A DNA stretch of 64,000 bases from Nissolia schottii (Eukaryota; Streptophyta; Magnoliopsida; Fabales; Fabaceae): positions 85,051 through 149,050 of the forward strand of contig QANU01048639.1 of assembly GCA_003254905.1 (NCBI GenBank). The letters run 5' to 3'. Positions 1 to 11,730 of this stretch are shown here, one piece after another. The notes under the pieces are model-generated. The model ran no database searches. It was given only the letters and a program-made list of their open reading frames with translations, and was not told the DNA's origin. Both the position numbers and the translations under genes were made by a program. Numbering within the stretch: the first letter of the stretch is position 1; each line of letters opens with the position of its first letter.

Positions 1-616
1 TTTTTTTTTTTTCCTTTTCTTCCCTGCAGAATGAGTATAGGAAACTCTTGATCCCTGAGTTTTGAATTCGTACAATATGTCGTTTAGCTAGAAGTTTTGT
101 TTTGAGATTAAAAAAGTGATGAAGCAATTAAAGCTATTTCCACTTGTTTAACAACTTGTTGGCTTCTTGATTTTTTTATTTTTTGTTGATGTGTTTTATC
201 ATGTGATCTACTGTGGTATGTGGCAATATTGTGATTTTTTTTGTTTAATATTATTCTTGTTATTTTACCTGCCAGCTTTTCATGCTATTTAGTTCCGCTT
301 TTTGGGGGCATAAAAGTAACAAGATATTTCCCCCCCTGCTTTTGACCCTGTATTTTGAGGATTATGGAGATTGGTTAATTTGGTTAAAGATAACTTCGCT
401 TGCTTGTTTTTGATTTGCTGTAATTCCGGAAAAAAAGGAAGACCCTTTTCCCCTTCAGGTGTTTGCTTTGTAATTAGTGCAACCTCAACTGGTTGGTGTA
501 TATTGTTACTCTCAAATGAAATTAACTTGTACCTAATATCTTTTTCCTTCATTAAAATTTCCCAATTTTGATAAAGCCTGACCTAACCTGACCTGCTTTT
601 GTTTTCATTGTGCTAG
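1..616 (+). other. Non-coding sequence upstream of the first visible GS1 exon (probably intron 1)
   Basis: The first visible GS1 exon begins in phase 1, with one base completing a split Trp codon, so the preceding sequence should be an intron. No exon encoding the expected N-terminal residues of cytosolic glutamine synthetase was found here, so exon 1 lies left of the window. The stretch is T-rich, as plant introns are, and ends in a good acceptor (tgctag). Confidence 0.6.
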
Positions 617-3402
617 GATTGGTGGATCAGGATTGGACCTTAGGAGCAAAGCAAGGGTAATTTACTACTTCTAGCAAATCAAAAACTATGTATAAAAAAT
701 GAGCATTTTATTTTTGTTTTTCCGTTTAATTAATTCTACCAACTAAATGATTTTGGGATATAGACCCTCTCAGGACCAGTGAGTGACCCTTCAAAGCTGC
801 CCAAGTGGAACTATGATGGCTCCAGCACAGGCCAGGCCCCAGGAGAAGATAGTGAAGTCATCTTATAGTATGACCTATTTATTTTTAAAACCCCCTTTTT
901 CCCCCTCTTTTATTTTTCTCTCCAATTTTATTTGTTGAATTATTTGGATTTGATTCCATACAGCCCACAAGCCATTTTCAAGGATCCATTCAGAAGGGGG
1001 AACAACATCCTGGTAAAGTTTCATTTTTTTTTAATGGCTTTGCCAAAGTTGTAGTGGGTTTGGAATATTTGACTTGTTACCATTATATTAAATCTCATTT
1101 TGTTACACAATTTTGTAAATATGACTTTAGGTTATGTGCGATGCTTACACTCCCGCTGGAGAACCCATCCCCACCAACAAGAGACATGCTGCTGCCAAGG
1201 TATTCAGCCATCCTGAAGTTGTTGCAGAAGTGCCATGGTATGGACTCTTTATAAAATTCACTGACATTGTTGTAATAATATATTTTGCCACTTTTTTTTT
1301 ATAAATTTTTTGTGACGAACTATTTGTTACATGATTTGGAATTAGGTATGGTATTGAGCAAGAATACACCTTGTTGCAGAAAGATGTCAAGTGGCCCCTT
1401 GGGTGGCCAGTTGGTGGCTTTCCTGGACCTCAGGTGAACAATTTCATAACACATCCCTAATTAATTATTCTTACTTTTAAGGTTGTCAAACTCGAGAGTT
1501 TAAGTAAACTCGTAAATGCTCAGCAAACTCGAATCGTAAACTCGTAAGAGTTTACATATGTAAAAAAATATGTGTTATAAGCAATATAATTAGGCACTAA
1601 ACATGATTAAATTTTGTATTCATGATTGACATTGAATAATGTTAACTTTAAAATAAAATAAATGAAAAAAATATCATAAAATATACCTTAATGCATGACA
1701 CTTAGTTATCTCATACTTTATTCTGTCCATGTATTACTTTATAGTTTGATAAAACATATCACAATTATGATAAATATATAAAATCGGCTTAGTAAACTCG
1801 ATAGATATTGTCTAACACACACAAAGTCAACTAAGTATCTAAAAAAGTTACCAAATTTATACATCTTGAGGTAAACTCGTAAACTCGCAGGTAAATTTTA
1901 ACTTGTAAACTCGCTAGTAAAATCGAGAGTTTACTTAAACTCGTACGAGTTTACCAAAAAAGAGCTTACATGAGCGTTAACTCGTTTTGTACAATGAAAT
2001 CGTAAACTTTTGCGAGTTTACGAGTTAACTCGAGAGTTTAATAACTACTGGGGATGACGTTAATCTTTTTTTTAACTATTGTAGTAATTGCTTAGTTGTG
2101 TTCCCACTTTGTTTGCTGAATAGGGGCCATACTACTGTGGTGCTGGTGCTGACAAGGCTTTTGGTCGTGACATTGTTGACTCACACTACAAAGCATGCCT
2201 CTATGCCGGAATCAACATCAGCGGAATTAATGGCGAAGTGATGCCCGGTCAAGTAAGTTGGAAGACAATGTTGTATTTAAACCATTAACCCCTTTTTGCC
2301 CTCCTTCAACTTTATTAACCTCTTTGATTTCCCATCCATTGTTTGTCTGCATGTAGTGGGAATTCCAAGTTGGTCCTTCGGTTGGTATCTCTGCTGGTGA
2401 TGAGGTGTGGGTTGCTCGTTACATCTTGGAGGTAGGTGGCACTTCCGGCCATCATCTAATAAGTCAATTTTGTTTTTGTTTTTTTTTTTTTTTTTATCTC
2501 TTTGAATGAAATTGAGGTTGCTTGCTTCTGTCTTCTCAGAGGATCACCGAGATTGCTGGTGTGGTGCTTTCCTTTGATCCCAAGCCAATCCAGGTTTGCA
2601 TTTCTCCAAAGTCAACGTTTGGGCCATTTGGTAAATTTGTGTTTGACTTTTTGTGATTGGATTTTGGTGTTGAATGCTGTCACGTTGTTATGATTAGGGT
2701 GATTGGAATGGTGCCGGCGCCCACACAAATTACAGCACCAAGTCCATGAGGGATGATGGTGGCTATGAGGTCATCAAGAAAGCGATTGAGAAGCTTGGCA
2801 AGAGGCACACCGAGCACATTGCTGCCTACGGGGAAGGCAATGAGCGCCGCCTGACCGGGAAACACGAGACGGCCGACATCAAGACCTTCAAATGGGTAAG
2901 CGAGAGCATAGCCATAATCTCCCCCCCCACCATGATTTGATCATCTCACGTGAAATTTTTACATGACTTGATGCGCGACGTGTTTGCGCGTGGATTTTTG
3001 CACTACAGATTCTCTTTTGCCACGTGTCTTGTCTGAGTCGCACTTTTTTGAATTTATAGTGAAAAACCACGGAAGACTAAGTGATGATATACTTTTGTAT
3101 GAGTCCAAAGTCCAAACCAAAACATTGGCTATATCACCAATGATTGGTCATGATTCCATTTTTGTTTTTGTGTGAGACCAGACCAAAAACATTGGTTTTA
3201 TCATAAATGTTGGCACTAGTCACATGGTTTGTATCGTTTGACATTGCAGGGTGTTGCCAACCGTGGCGCTTCAATTAGAGTTGGAAGGGACACGGAGAAG
3301 GCAGGGAAGGGATACTTTGAGGACAGGAGGCCTGCCTCTAACATGGACCCATATGTGGTCACTTCCATGATTGCTGACACAACCATTCTCTGGAAACCAT
3401 GA
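617..3402 (+). CDS. GS1: Cytosolic glutamine synthetase (GS1), 3' ten coding exons, N-terminus outside window
   Basis: Glutamine synthetase (EC 6.3.1.2) joins ammonium to glutamate using ATP; GS1 is the cytosolic form used in nitrogen assimilation and remobilisation. Coding exons: 617-656, 764-867, 964-1012, 1131-1237, 1346-1433, 2124-2252, 2357-2431, 2540-2593, 2698-2895 and 3250-3402. All introns are GT-AG and the spliced frame is open. It encodes 331 residues; adding the usual ~25-residue first exon gives the ~356 aa typical of plant GS1. Visible motifs are the beta-Grasp signature ([20 protein letters not shown]), the ATP-binding signature ([17 protein letters not shown]) and the glutamate-binding region ([11 protein letters not shown]). 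The protein ends ILWKP, without the C-terminal extension of plastid GS2, which supports a cytosolic form. The intron at 1434-2123 is enlarged by a repeat. Nothing suggests a pseudogene. The isoform within GS1 cannot be assigned here. Confidence 0.96.
1481..2046. repeat. MITE-like element in a GS1 intron (copy 1)
   Basis: An AT-rich, non-coding ~566-bp insertion. Its ends are imperfect inverted repeats: GGTTGTCAAACTC at the left and, read on the other strand, AGTTATTAAACTC at the right. Both ends hold many copies of the word aaactcg/cgagttt, so each terminal region can fold. A second copy with the same order of motifs lies at 6997-7540. No clear target duplication was found, so the transposon superfamily is not assigned. 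Confidence 0.65.
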
Positions 3403-3700
3403 GCAACTACGCACTCCCCACAAGAAGCACGAAAGGATCACTTTGCTTTTTCTTCATAGTCATTGTTGCTGCTTTTCCAATTCCAATGATGGGACAGGGA
3501 GCAATTTGTGTTCTTCAATTTAAGATTCGCCTTGCTTTTCCTAGGATTTTTAGCTTTGTCTTGTTGTGGATGTTGTTGGATTGCACTACGTTGATTTGCC
3601 TCGGCTGATTGCTATCCCCTTTCCCTTGTTTTCTCCATTAGGTGTCGTAATAAACAATAATATAATAATGGTTGTTAATTATAATAAACATATGAATGTA
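3403..3700 (+). other. GS1 3' UTR with poly(A) signal
   Basis: T-rich sequence directly after the GS1 stop codon. A canonical AATAAA lies at 3649-3654 within an AT-rich stretch, about 250 bases after the stop, a normal plant 3' UTR length. The exact cleavage site cannot be fixed from sequence. Confidence 0.6.
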
Positions 3701-4562
3701 TGAATATTCCTACTGCTGTCCACGCTGCTCCCCACTGAAAAGCTATCCCTTTCTTTCTGTCCATCTCTTCTTTACTTTCTCATCCTCTATGGCAGTTGCA
3801 ACTCGCTACTATCTTTCATTGTCATCTTATATCCTCCACCAAAAATCTCTAATCATCACCTATTGCTAATAATTTACAATCCAATAGAAATTATAGCAGA
3901 ACCAATTTAAAATTCAGATTATGAATAATTGTTGAATAAATTATAACACATAATGCTACTTAATCAACAAATTCCCAAATTACAACCCTATTACCATTTT
4001 GAAACCTAAATCAACAAATCAATTACACTAAAATCATTATGAACCCTAAATACAAATCTCCAAATTGTAGAGATCAAATCCACCAAAAAGGAAAAAAAAT
4101 CAAAAGAGGAGAAGAAGAGAACAAAAGCTAGAGAAGGGCCAATTCTCGTCATGGTGTCGGCCTCATAGATCTGGGGATGAGCTTCTTAGCTTCTTGGTGT
4201 TGTGCTAGTCATTCTGAGGGTATGCGACGATGCCTAGGATGGCTCTGAGGTCATACTCGGAGTCGCCAGTAAAGGCCACACGTGCGGGATTTTCTTCGTC
4301 AAGTTGGGAGAACAATGGATCATAAACAATGTTGCAACTGCCATAGAGGATGGGAAAGTGAGGAAGAGAAGGCGAGTTAACAGCCACGTGTGCTGTTGTG
4401 ACATCACAAATAGACAAAGGGATGAACGAGGGAAACGACAAAATAGTTTAAAGACCTATGAGGGGATTTTTTTTTTGTTTAAGGACCTATGTAGGCATTC
4501 CTCCCTTATTTTGATAGAAGAAATAGAGTAAAAGTGTAAAACATAGTGTGTTTTTAATAAAA
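3701..4562. other. Intergenic sequence with a ~30-bp inverted repeat
   Basis: No convincing gene is seen. A 30-base stretch at 3773-3802 (core CCTCTATGGCAGTTGCAAC) reappears inverted at 4331-4359 with very few differences. The span between them is AT-rich and non-coding. A short open frame on the - strand at 4205-4441 resembles no family I recognise. Confidence 0.4.
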
Positions 4563-4567
4563 GAGTT

Positions 4568-4781
4568 TATTAGAATATATAGTTGAAGTATTGATAATTG
4601 TAATAGTTAGGATTAGCTAATGATTTAGTTAATTAGTTAGTGGTTGTTAGTGGTTATGAAGGGCCTATATATAGGCTTGCTCTACTTGTAGTTACACAAC
4701 TTTCTCATTCTCTCAATTTCGTTTTGCACATTCAGTTTCATTTTCTCTCTTTTTTCTCTCCTGGTACCATGAATTTCAACA
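4568..4781 (+). repeat. 5' LTR of short LTR element
   Basis: A 214-bp direct repeat of 6495-6709. It contains a TATA-like run (cctatatatagg) near 4670 and ends TTTCAACA. Differences from the 3' copy are few, mostly single bases. Confidence 0.88.
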
Positions 4782-4793
4782 TGGTATCAGAGC
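4782..4793 (+). promoter_or_regulatory. Primer binding site (initiator tRNA-Met)
   Basis: TGGTATCAGAGC lies immediately after the 5' LTR and is the standard complement of the 3' end of plant initiator tRNA-Met. Confidence 0.85.
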
Positions 4794-5194
4794 CTTGGCA
4801 TCCACCTTGAACATTCCGCTGCACTCATTTTCTTTTTCGTTCTTTCATTTTCTTTCGTTTTCCCTCATTTTCTTACTTTCCAAACACTATTTTCTTCAAT
4901 TTTCTCTTACTTTCTCAACAAAAAAAAAAAACTGCACACAGCAACAAGAAAAAAAAAAGCCTCCAGATCTCATTTTTTTTTTTCGCTTTTTGCTCTCTCA
5001 TTTCACCTTTCTCTCCGATTTTTTTTCGGCCTCTCTCTTGATTTCAAATTTCGAATCTCATGCTCTCTCTAGGAAGCAAAATCCTTCTCTCTCTTTTCCC
5101 TTTTCTTCCCGATTTTCCTACATTTTCTCACGGTTTCTTTCTCACTTTCTTGGTGTGCAACTCACACTTTTCACAGAAAAGCTTTCAGATCTAT

Positions 5195-5580
5195 GTTTGC
5201 GATTTTAGATTCAGATCTGTGCGTGCAACTCACACCAGTCGCGGTTGAGGTTCCCGACGACGGCGCGAGGAGGAGGCAAAGGCAGCTCAGCCGCATGGTC
5301 CCGCTCCTCGTCGTGGAATTCACGGAATCTGACCGGTGGTGAACGCGCATCACCGCATGCTCGATCGTGGTGAAGGAGCTTTTCAACAGGCAGAAGAAGA
5401 AGCACATGCGCTTCCTCCATAAGCGCAACCCTCCCTTCCTCGGCGATGACGACGACAACGTTTTCGAGGTGAACACGGTGGTCGCGAAGCAGATCGAAAC
5501 GGTGCAGTTCTTCGCGAGTTTCCACTATCATCCGCTTCCTCACTTGGAGCCATTTGCGGATCGAAGCTTCTGAGATTGTG
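5195..5580 (+). other. GC-rich segment in the short LTR element, possible captured gene fragment
   Basis: This segment is far more GC-rich than its surroundings and has codon-like texture. On the + strand a frame at 5367-5573 reads KELFNRQKKKHMRFLHKRNPP and then an Asp-rich run. On the - strand 5211-5675 is open for 154 codons. Neither resembles retroelement proteins and I do not recognise a family. Non-autonomous LTR elements are known to carry pieces of host genes, so capture is a reasonable but unproven reading. Confidence 0.35.
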
Positions 5581-6318
5581 ATTGCGATTCTTGGCTTCGA
5601 TTCCACCATCACTACACTGCTGTTTCTTTCTTTCGGTTTTGGAGGAAGTTTCCAGATCTGGTTTGCTCCGTCCATGGCTCTAGTTTTCTTCTTGTTTGTT
5701 GTTGCTGTTTGCTCTGATTATGACTCTGCTGTGTTGGTTATTACACAATATGAACATCTTCTTGATTGACTTAGTTTGGATATGAGGTCCTTGTTGATGG
5801 AGTTTCCTACTTCTTGTTGATGACGCACACAAGGTGCTTGACAAATTGTCTCAATAGATGGTGGTAACATTTCCTTTGTGTGGACATAGTTTGGTTCAGA
5901 TTCTGATTTCTTGCCGTGGCGTTTTTGCTTTTGAACATCTCTGATTTGAATAATCTGTTGTGATTCAAGCATTGAATGGTGAAATGTTGTTGGTAAACAT
6001 CATGGAGATGTTTTTGGTGTTATTTGATTCTTGTGGATAATTTAGGTGTGCTTCAAACTTTAGTTGGTGGCTTTGGTTTCTGGCTTTGATTCCACTTTGT
6101 TAGCCTACAAATTTTCAGACTTTGTTAGCCTTGTGTGGCTTTGATTCTGATTTGATTAGCCTTATGGCTTTGTATTTGCTCTTATCTTGGGTGGTTAAGC
6201 GTTGAATTTAAGCTTTTGCACTTGATAATTGAGCTTTGTTTGCTTCTGCCGAGTGGGTAGTTAAGCTGTTCCCGTGTTGGGACCATTTGCAACTGGTGCC
6301 ATTGAGACGATGGAGGAA

Positions 6319-6385
6319 GGTCGAAGGGGCTTCAGTGAAAGTCGAAGACAAGAAGGTCGAAGGGGCTTCAGTGAAAGTCGAAGAC
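6319..6385 (+). repeat. 36-bp tandem duplication
   Basis: Two tandem copies with period 36 (6319-6354 and 6355-6385, the second slightly short), inside the internal region of the short LTR element. The period is a multiple of three. In one frame each unit reads VEGASVKVEDK, within an open stretch at 6236-6547 of doubtful coding status. Confidence 0.75.
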
Positions 6386-6494
6386 GTCCAGGAACTAGGA
6401 ACTTCGGTGGTTGCTGTTGGTTTTGATTTTTCTTTGTATCGTTGTTTCCAAGCTGGACATGTTAGTGCACATGGTCTAGCTTGCGGGGGAGGGG

Positions 6495-6709
6495 TATTAG
6501 AATATATAGTTGAAGTATTGATAATTGTAATAGTTAGGATTAGCTAATGATTTAGCTAATTAGTTAGTGGTTGTTAGTGGTTATGAGGAGCCTATATATA
6601 AGCTTGCTCTATTTGTAGTTATACAACTTTCTCATTCTCTAAATTTCGTTTTGCACATTCAGTTTCATTTTCTCTCTTTTTTTCTCTCCTGGTACCATGG
6701 ATTTCAACA
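6495..6709 (+). repeat. 3' LTR of short LTR element
   Basis: A 215-bp copy of the 5' LTR, preceded by a polypurine tract and followed by the second gagtt target duplication at 6710-6714. Confidence 0.88.
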
Positions 6710-6996
6710 GAGTTGGAAGAGAAATTTAAAAGTTGTAATAATGAGTCGATTAATTGAATGGTGTAACAATCTTCCCTCAATGCTTAAAATGAGGATTGGA
6801 ACAGGTTGAGGTCCATCATAAAAGAGTAAGAAAGGGGGGAAGAAGACAAGAAATAAAGTGGTTATGAGATGAAAAAGAAGCAATTTTAGTGTTTTTAATA
6901 ACAGAGTCGGAAGAAAAATTTAAAAGTTCTAACAATGAGTTTACATAATCGAAGGGATGTAATAATAAACTCACAACTTCATATTGTCGAACGTAA

Positions 6997-7540
6997 GGTT
7001 GTCAAACTCGAGAGGTTAAATAAACTCGCAAAGTCTCAGCAAACTTGAATTATAAGCTTGTAAGAGTTTACACATGTTAAAAATAGATTGTATAAACAAT
7101 ATAATTAGTAACTAAACATGATTAAATGTGATATTTATAATTAACATTAATAAAACAAATGAAAGAGATATCGTCAAATACATCTTAATTCACGACTTAA
7201 TTGTTATGTTATACTTAATTCTGTACGTGGAGTATATTGTAATTCAATAAAACACAACTCAAATATGATAAAGATATAAAATTAGCTTCATAAACTCAAT
7301 AAATATTATTTTACGTAAACAAGTTAATCAAGTATCCAACAAAATTGACCAAATTTATACATTTTGAGGGTAAAATACAGTGTAAAATTAAAATCGTAAA
7401 CTCGCAACTTCTTTTTTAGAGTTTACTTAAATTCACACGATGCACACAAAAAAAGAGTCTACATTAATGTCAGCTCGTTTTTATGTGATGGAATTATAAA
7501 CTTGTAAGACTTTAAGAGTTAACTCAAGAGTTTAATAACC
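6997..7540. repeat. MITE-like element (copy 2)
   Basis: It is about 544 bp long, with ends GGTTGTCAAACTC and, on the opposite strand, GGTTATTAAACTC, and the same internal order as the copy at 1481-2046. The aaactcg words are more decayed than in copy 1. No coding capacity. Confidence 0.62.
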
Positions 7541-9748
7541 ATGGTTGAATGAGTTCTGTCGAGAGATAATGTAGTCTATCTATTTTATTTTATTTTATTT
7601 TACAAATTTATTTTTTTGTATTATTTTATGTTTGTAATTTTTTTCATTTAGTCAACTCACAGTGAGCACTTATCATTTAAAATTTTATTTTATTAAAATA
7701 GCGTTTGATTTTTTGAATATGAGAAACAAGTATTTTCTACATCCTTTCCTTCGCGAGAATCTTGTGTTTCAAAAATGTTTCTTGATAACACTAACTACAT
7801 ACCAAAGTATCCTGATTTTAAAATTGAACGTGCCAACAAAGCAGCAAAGATTCAATCATGAGGCTTTGTGCCGCATCAGCAAAAAGTTAAATAAGGTTGT
7901 CGCAACCCAATTTACTTTTCCATTTCCACACTAGTAAATGTGATAAAAGGCACAAAGTAAAAATGCGCAGGTCGACAAGAGTGTAAATGTGCATTTCAAA
8001 GAAAGACCTAAATCAAATTGTTGCAACTCAATTTAACTTTAAAAATACCATACAAATGTGGAAAATAAATATACATACCAGTATTATTGCCATGTTTTTT
8101 CAATATTAAAATAAAATTTCCCAATTGTTACTTCCACCTTATTTTGAATAATGAATCCTCCACTTCATCAAATTCAAGTCAAAAGTTAGCTATTTGCAAA
8201 CTCTCTCTTTGTTAATGCACGTATCAATTGATTCTTTTCATAACAAACTTAAAAAATCTTTTATAGGTCTTTTCTTGGAGAGTTCTTTTATTAAAAAAAA
8301 AAAAGCGACATATATTTAGTAAGAAGCATATATGTTAACAACTAAAAGTAGGGTAGTATTGGTTTTTATAATCTACTTAAAGTAGTATTCTTTTATCATA
8401 GAAAATTTGAAATTTCTTCATTATTGTAAAAAGAAACATGGTTCAATGATACAACGTCTAGTGGTGGTAACTTTTTTTAATTTTTTAATTTTTAATATTT
8501 ATATTTTTTATCTTCAATAATTTATTAAGCTTATGCTTATACTAAGCAGTCACGTGGGTATGTCTTCTTTTTTAAGGTAGGATTGATTTTCAAGCGAAAA
8601 TATTTAAAATTAATTTTGACAACTATTAAAAACTCAAAAAAAAAAAAATTCACTTTTTAAACCTTCAGAATCAATTATAAAATCAGATATACTATTAGTG
8701 CGTCAATGTCATTGTCATGTAACCAGAATTACTCCATTCTCCTCAACAACCCAAAAACTTCACCACCAATCCTATTGATGTGAACTAGATATTTGGCAAA
8801 CTTCTTTATTTTTTGCTCAAAGTTAAGCACACAAATACCTTTTGTTTTTCGCCAACCCACTCGACTTTGAGCAATCATCAAGTAAGAAACAAACTATACT
8901 AATTAATATTATACCGCAGCCTGGTAAATTAAATCATATTTAATTGAGTGATATATCTAAATGAACCATTTGCAAAATTATTTTTAAAATAAACTATTCT
9001 ATTATAAAGGGGGTCGATTTAAATCGACTCCCATGTAACCCCCAATTTGTTTTAATTGGAAGTCAATTTAAATTGATTTCTATTTAAGGCCTATAAATAG
9101 GAGTTAGTTTAAATTAATTCCCTCACAATTCAAACTCCCTATCTCTCTAAAACGGCTCTTTCTCTCTAGAAATCTTGTGGGGTTTGAATTTTTTGTTCTT
9201 AGTGTAATGGAATGTAGAAATTTGATGTGTTTGAGCAATGTTGATCACATCTAACCTCAAGTGGACATCCATGTAGGTAGATATTTTTACCATAACGTTT
9301 TTATGTTTCTATTCATGTTAGTGCTATAGAAATTATGAAAATTTATATTGCAAGTGAAGTTTTTGATGGAATGCCTTCCATGTTATACTAATAGATAAAA
9401 TGTTTGATGATTGATAAAATAGATGTTAGGTTAGTGTAAGTCAAAAATATTTTGCGTTGGCATGTGAAAAAATTATAGTTATAATAATGTTGTTATTGAA
9501 TGCATATTTTATTGAACTTGAATGTTAGATCTATAGAGTTATTGTAAATTGATAAGGTATATGTAAACTTTTTGGGTAGATTGCTAAGATAGAGTAGTTA
9601 ATTGATCAATTTATGGATTTCACTGTAAAAGAAATTAATTTTGTAGCATGTTGTCGCCGTATTAATGGTGAATTTTAAAATTTCAATTCGAGTCACTTTT
9701 TATGATTGTAATTAGTTTGCAAATCCTTTCTTTTATGTAATTTTGTAG
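7541..9748. other. AT-rich intergenic sequence
   Basis: No gene is recognised. Homopolymer runs and AT-rich stretches dominate. A 16-bp perfect palindrome (GTCGATTTAAATCGAC) sits at 9013-9028, followed by two weaker relatives and a TATA-like cctataaatagg around 9090, which might be an old promoter of the decayed PMD fragment downstream. Confidence 0.4.
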
Positions 9749-10171
9749 GTTCGTGTGTTAGAGACTCGACGATACAAAAGTTTTCATGAGCCGCATCTGC
9801 TGATGGACGAAGGACTGTTGGCTGTCAGATTTCAGGATATTGTGCGCAATATGCTAGCATTCCAGTACCACAAGGTATTGGTCAGTGCCCGAGTAGAGAG
9901 ATGACATCTTGAGACCCACACTTTTCAACTACCTTTTAGAGAGTGCTCAGTCACATTGTAGGACGTTGCAGTCATACTTGGTCTTCCTGTTGAAGCTCGA
10001 GCTATTATTGGTTGGACGTGAGATTGGGCAAATCACTTCCAGGGCAGGACCCAATGGGCGTTGTGCGAGGAGCTGCTTGGAGAAAGTCCACCACAACACA
10101 CTAGAAAGGGATCCATTATTATGCTTAAGTGGTTCCAACGCATCTACATTCGTTTGATCGATCAGGGGTAG
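9749..10171 (+). pseudogene. Plant mobile domain (PMD) gene fragment
   Basis: A single frame (acceptor-like TGTAG just before 9749) reads RVLETRRYKSF early on, then HLETHTFQLPFRECSVTL, DVAVILGLPVEARAIIGWT and DWANHFQGRTQWALCEELL. This matches the plant mobile domain found in MAIN/MAIL1-type proteins and in some transposons. Three in-frame stops break it: TGA 9902-9904 (where the family usually has Trp), TAG 9959-9961 (usually Gln) and TGA 10019-10021. It ends at TAG 10169-10171 where the H LTR starts. Whether it came from a host PMD gene or a transposon copy is not decidable here. Confidence 0.75.
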
Positions 10172-10429
10172 GTGTTATGAGTCATAAGCAATGCTCACTA
10201 GGTTGTTATCTGCTTTGGTTGGGTTACTTTAAAATATTTTACTTGAAAATATGGACCATTTGAAAACTGTTCCTTTTCATTATTATTTCATAAACTATGA
10301 GTCATGTGTAGTACAGAGAGAACATACGTATACAACAATAGAGTCTTAATAGACTTACGTGATAATTAGTTCAACACATTATATATATATAAACAAGTAC
10401 AGGTACATGGTCCATTACATATTCACACA

Positions 10430-10475
10430 CTGATGTATGTATGTATGTGTGTGTATATATATATATATATATTAC
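10430..10475. repeat. Microsatellite (TATG)n/(TG)n/(TA)n
   Basis: Compound simple repeat of TATG, TG and TA units within the H LTR. Confidence 0.9.
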
Positions 10476-11584
10476 ACATAATTCACAAAGGTCATTATAG
10501 ATCAAACAAAACATCTATCGCCTTAACACGGGAATAGAAATCCCGCTGCGGTCCTGGAACTTCCCGGCTGCGGCCCTCCGTCCTCTACCACGTGCTGGCC
10601 TCGTTGATCCACTCGCTTTGTACTCCTAGAACCATAATGGAGTGGGGTGAGAACTCTTAGTCCTCAGTGGGAACCCTCAGTGAAACACCCTAGCTAACTG
10701 TTTACCCGTACGTAGTAAACAATGCTCACTAAGTTGTTTGCTATCTGATCGGAATACCTTAGTCCGTAATTATCTTTTGGAAATAGTGGTTGCTTAAGAA
10801 AATAAGGACCCATTTTAAACTTTGCACTTGTATCACATCAATACTAAAATAGAGCCATGCGTGGGAATGAAACATTATAACAAAGCGGATAACATTATTA
10901 TAAATAGAACATGTAACATACATCCATTGGGTCCACCATACAAGGTCACATCATTGTATACATAGTAAGTACAATATACATCACGTACACATAAACTGTA
11001 ATATTGAATACATAGATCAGAGTACATCACATCAAAATACAAGGACTACTGGAATGCTACTCAGTAAGTCCTTGGCAAAATGTAAACATATATCTAACTC
11101 CTAGCCGCTCATGGCTCAGCTAGCGGCTCATCTGCATCCTCAAAGTAAGATTCATCCTCTTCTGTACCTGAAGTCATAAAACAGTGGGGGATGAGAACCG
11201 TAGGTTCTCAGTGGGAATAACCTTAGTTCCTGAGTCATATATCAAATTATGTCGGACTTCAAGCCGCTCAGAGATCTCTAAGTGAACATACACACTAAAC
11301 AGCCTACTATTTATTATCTGGCTTATCTGAACGGCTTTATCAGCATTATCATGTGACATGGGAACTACTCTTGCTTACTATGTTCTCGTGCTGATTAGCA
11401 TTTCGTGAATATACATAACCATCTCGAACGTGCTCTTGACGGTACGGCATAACAGCAGAAATAAACATTTAGAATAATCAGGATACATTCAGCATTCAAT
11501 TCAGCATAACAGAATCAACCAAATATAAGCAGCAACGTCATCAGCATGAACATGGCAGGTTTGTCAGAATCACATGTCTAACCG

Positions 11585-11730
11585 AATGTAACAGCATAAT
11601 AACATGGAGCAGCATAACAGAATAATGGCATAACAGAATACAGCAGCATAATAGAATACAGCAGCATAACAGAATAGCAGTATATAGTAGCATAACAGAA
11701 TAACGGTATACAGCAGCATAACAGCATAAG
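11585..11730. repeat. Degenerate tandem array of cagcataacagaata units
   Basis: About ten imperfect units built from 'cagcataacagaa' and 'tacagcag' words. The same array appears in the right LTR of A at 19400-19520 and, more diverged, in solo LTR G near 58850-59065. It makes long false open frames. Confidence 0.7.

Larger units (their letters stand above)
4568..6709 (+). mobile_element. Short non-autonomous LTR retrotransposon (TRIM/LARD-like), complete
   Basis: Two near-identical LTRs (4568-4781 and 6495-6709) bracket a 1.7-kb internal region. The perfect 5-bp target duplication is gagtt (4563-4567 and 6710-6714). A primer binding site complementary to initiator tRNA-Met (TGGTATCAGAGC, 4782-4793) directly follows the 5' LTR, and a polypurine tract (GCGGGGGAGGGG) precedes the 3' LTR. 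No gag, protease, RT or integrase motif is present, so it must have been moved in trans. The PBS is commonly used by Copia elements, but also by some gypsy elements, so the parent family is not certain. LTRs begin TA rather than TG. Confidence 0.88.

Noticed and set aside
617..3402. Possibility that GS1 is a retroelement-broken pseudogene
   Set aside because: All visible exons join in frame with GT-AG introns and conserved catalytic motifs; the repeat is confined to an intron.
4795..5208. 137-codon Phe/Ser-rich open frame after the PBS of the short LTR element
   Set aside because: C/T-rich leader sequence with no motif; it shows no similarity to gag.
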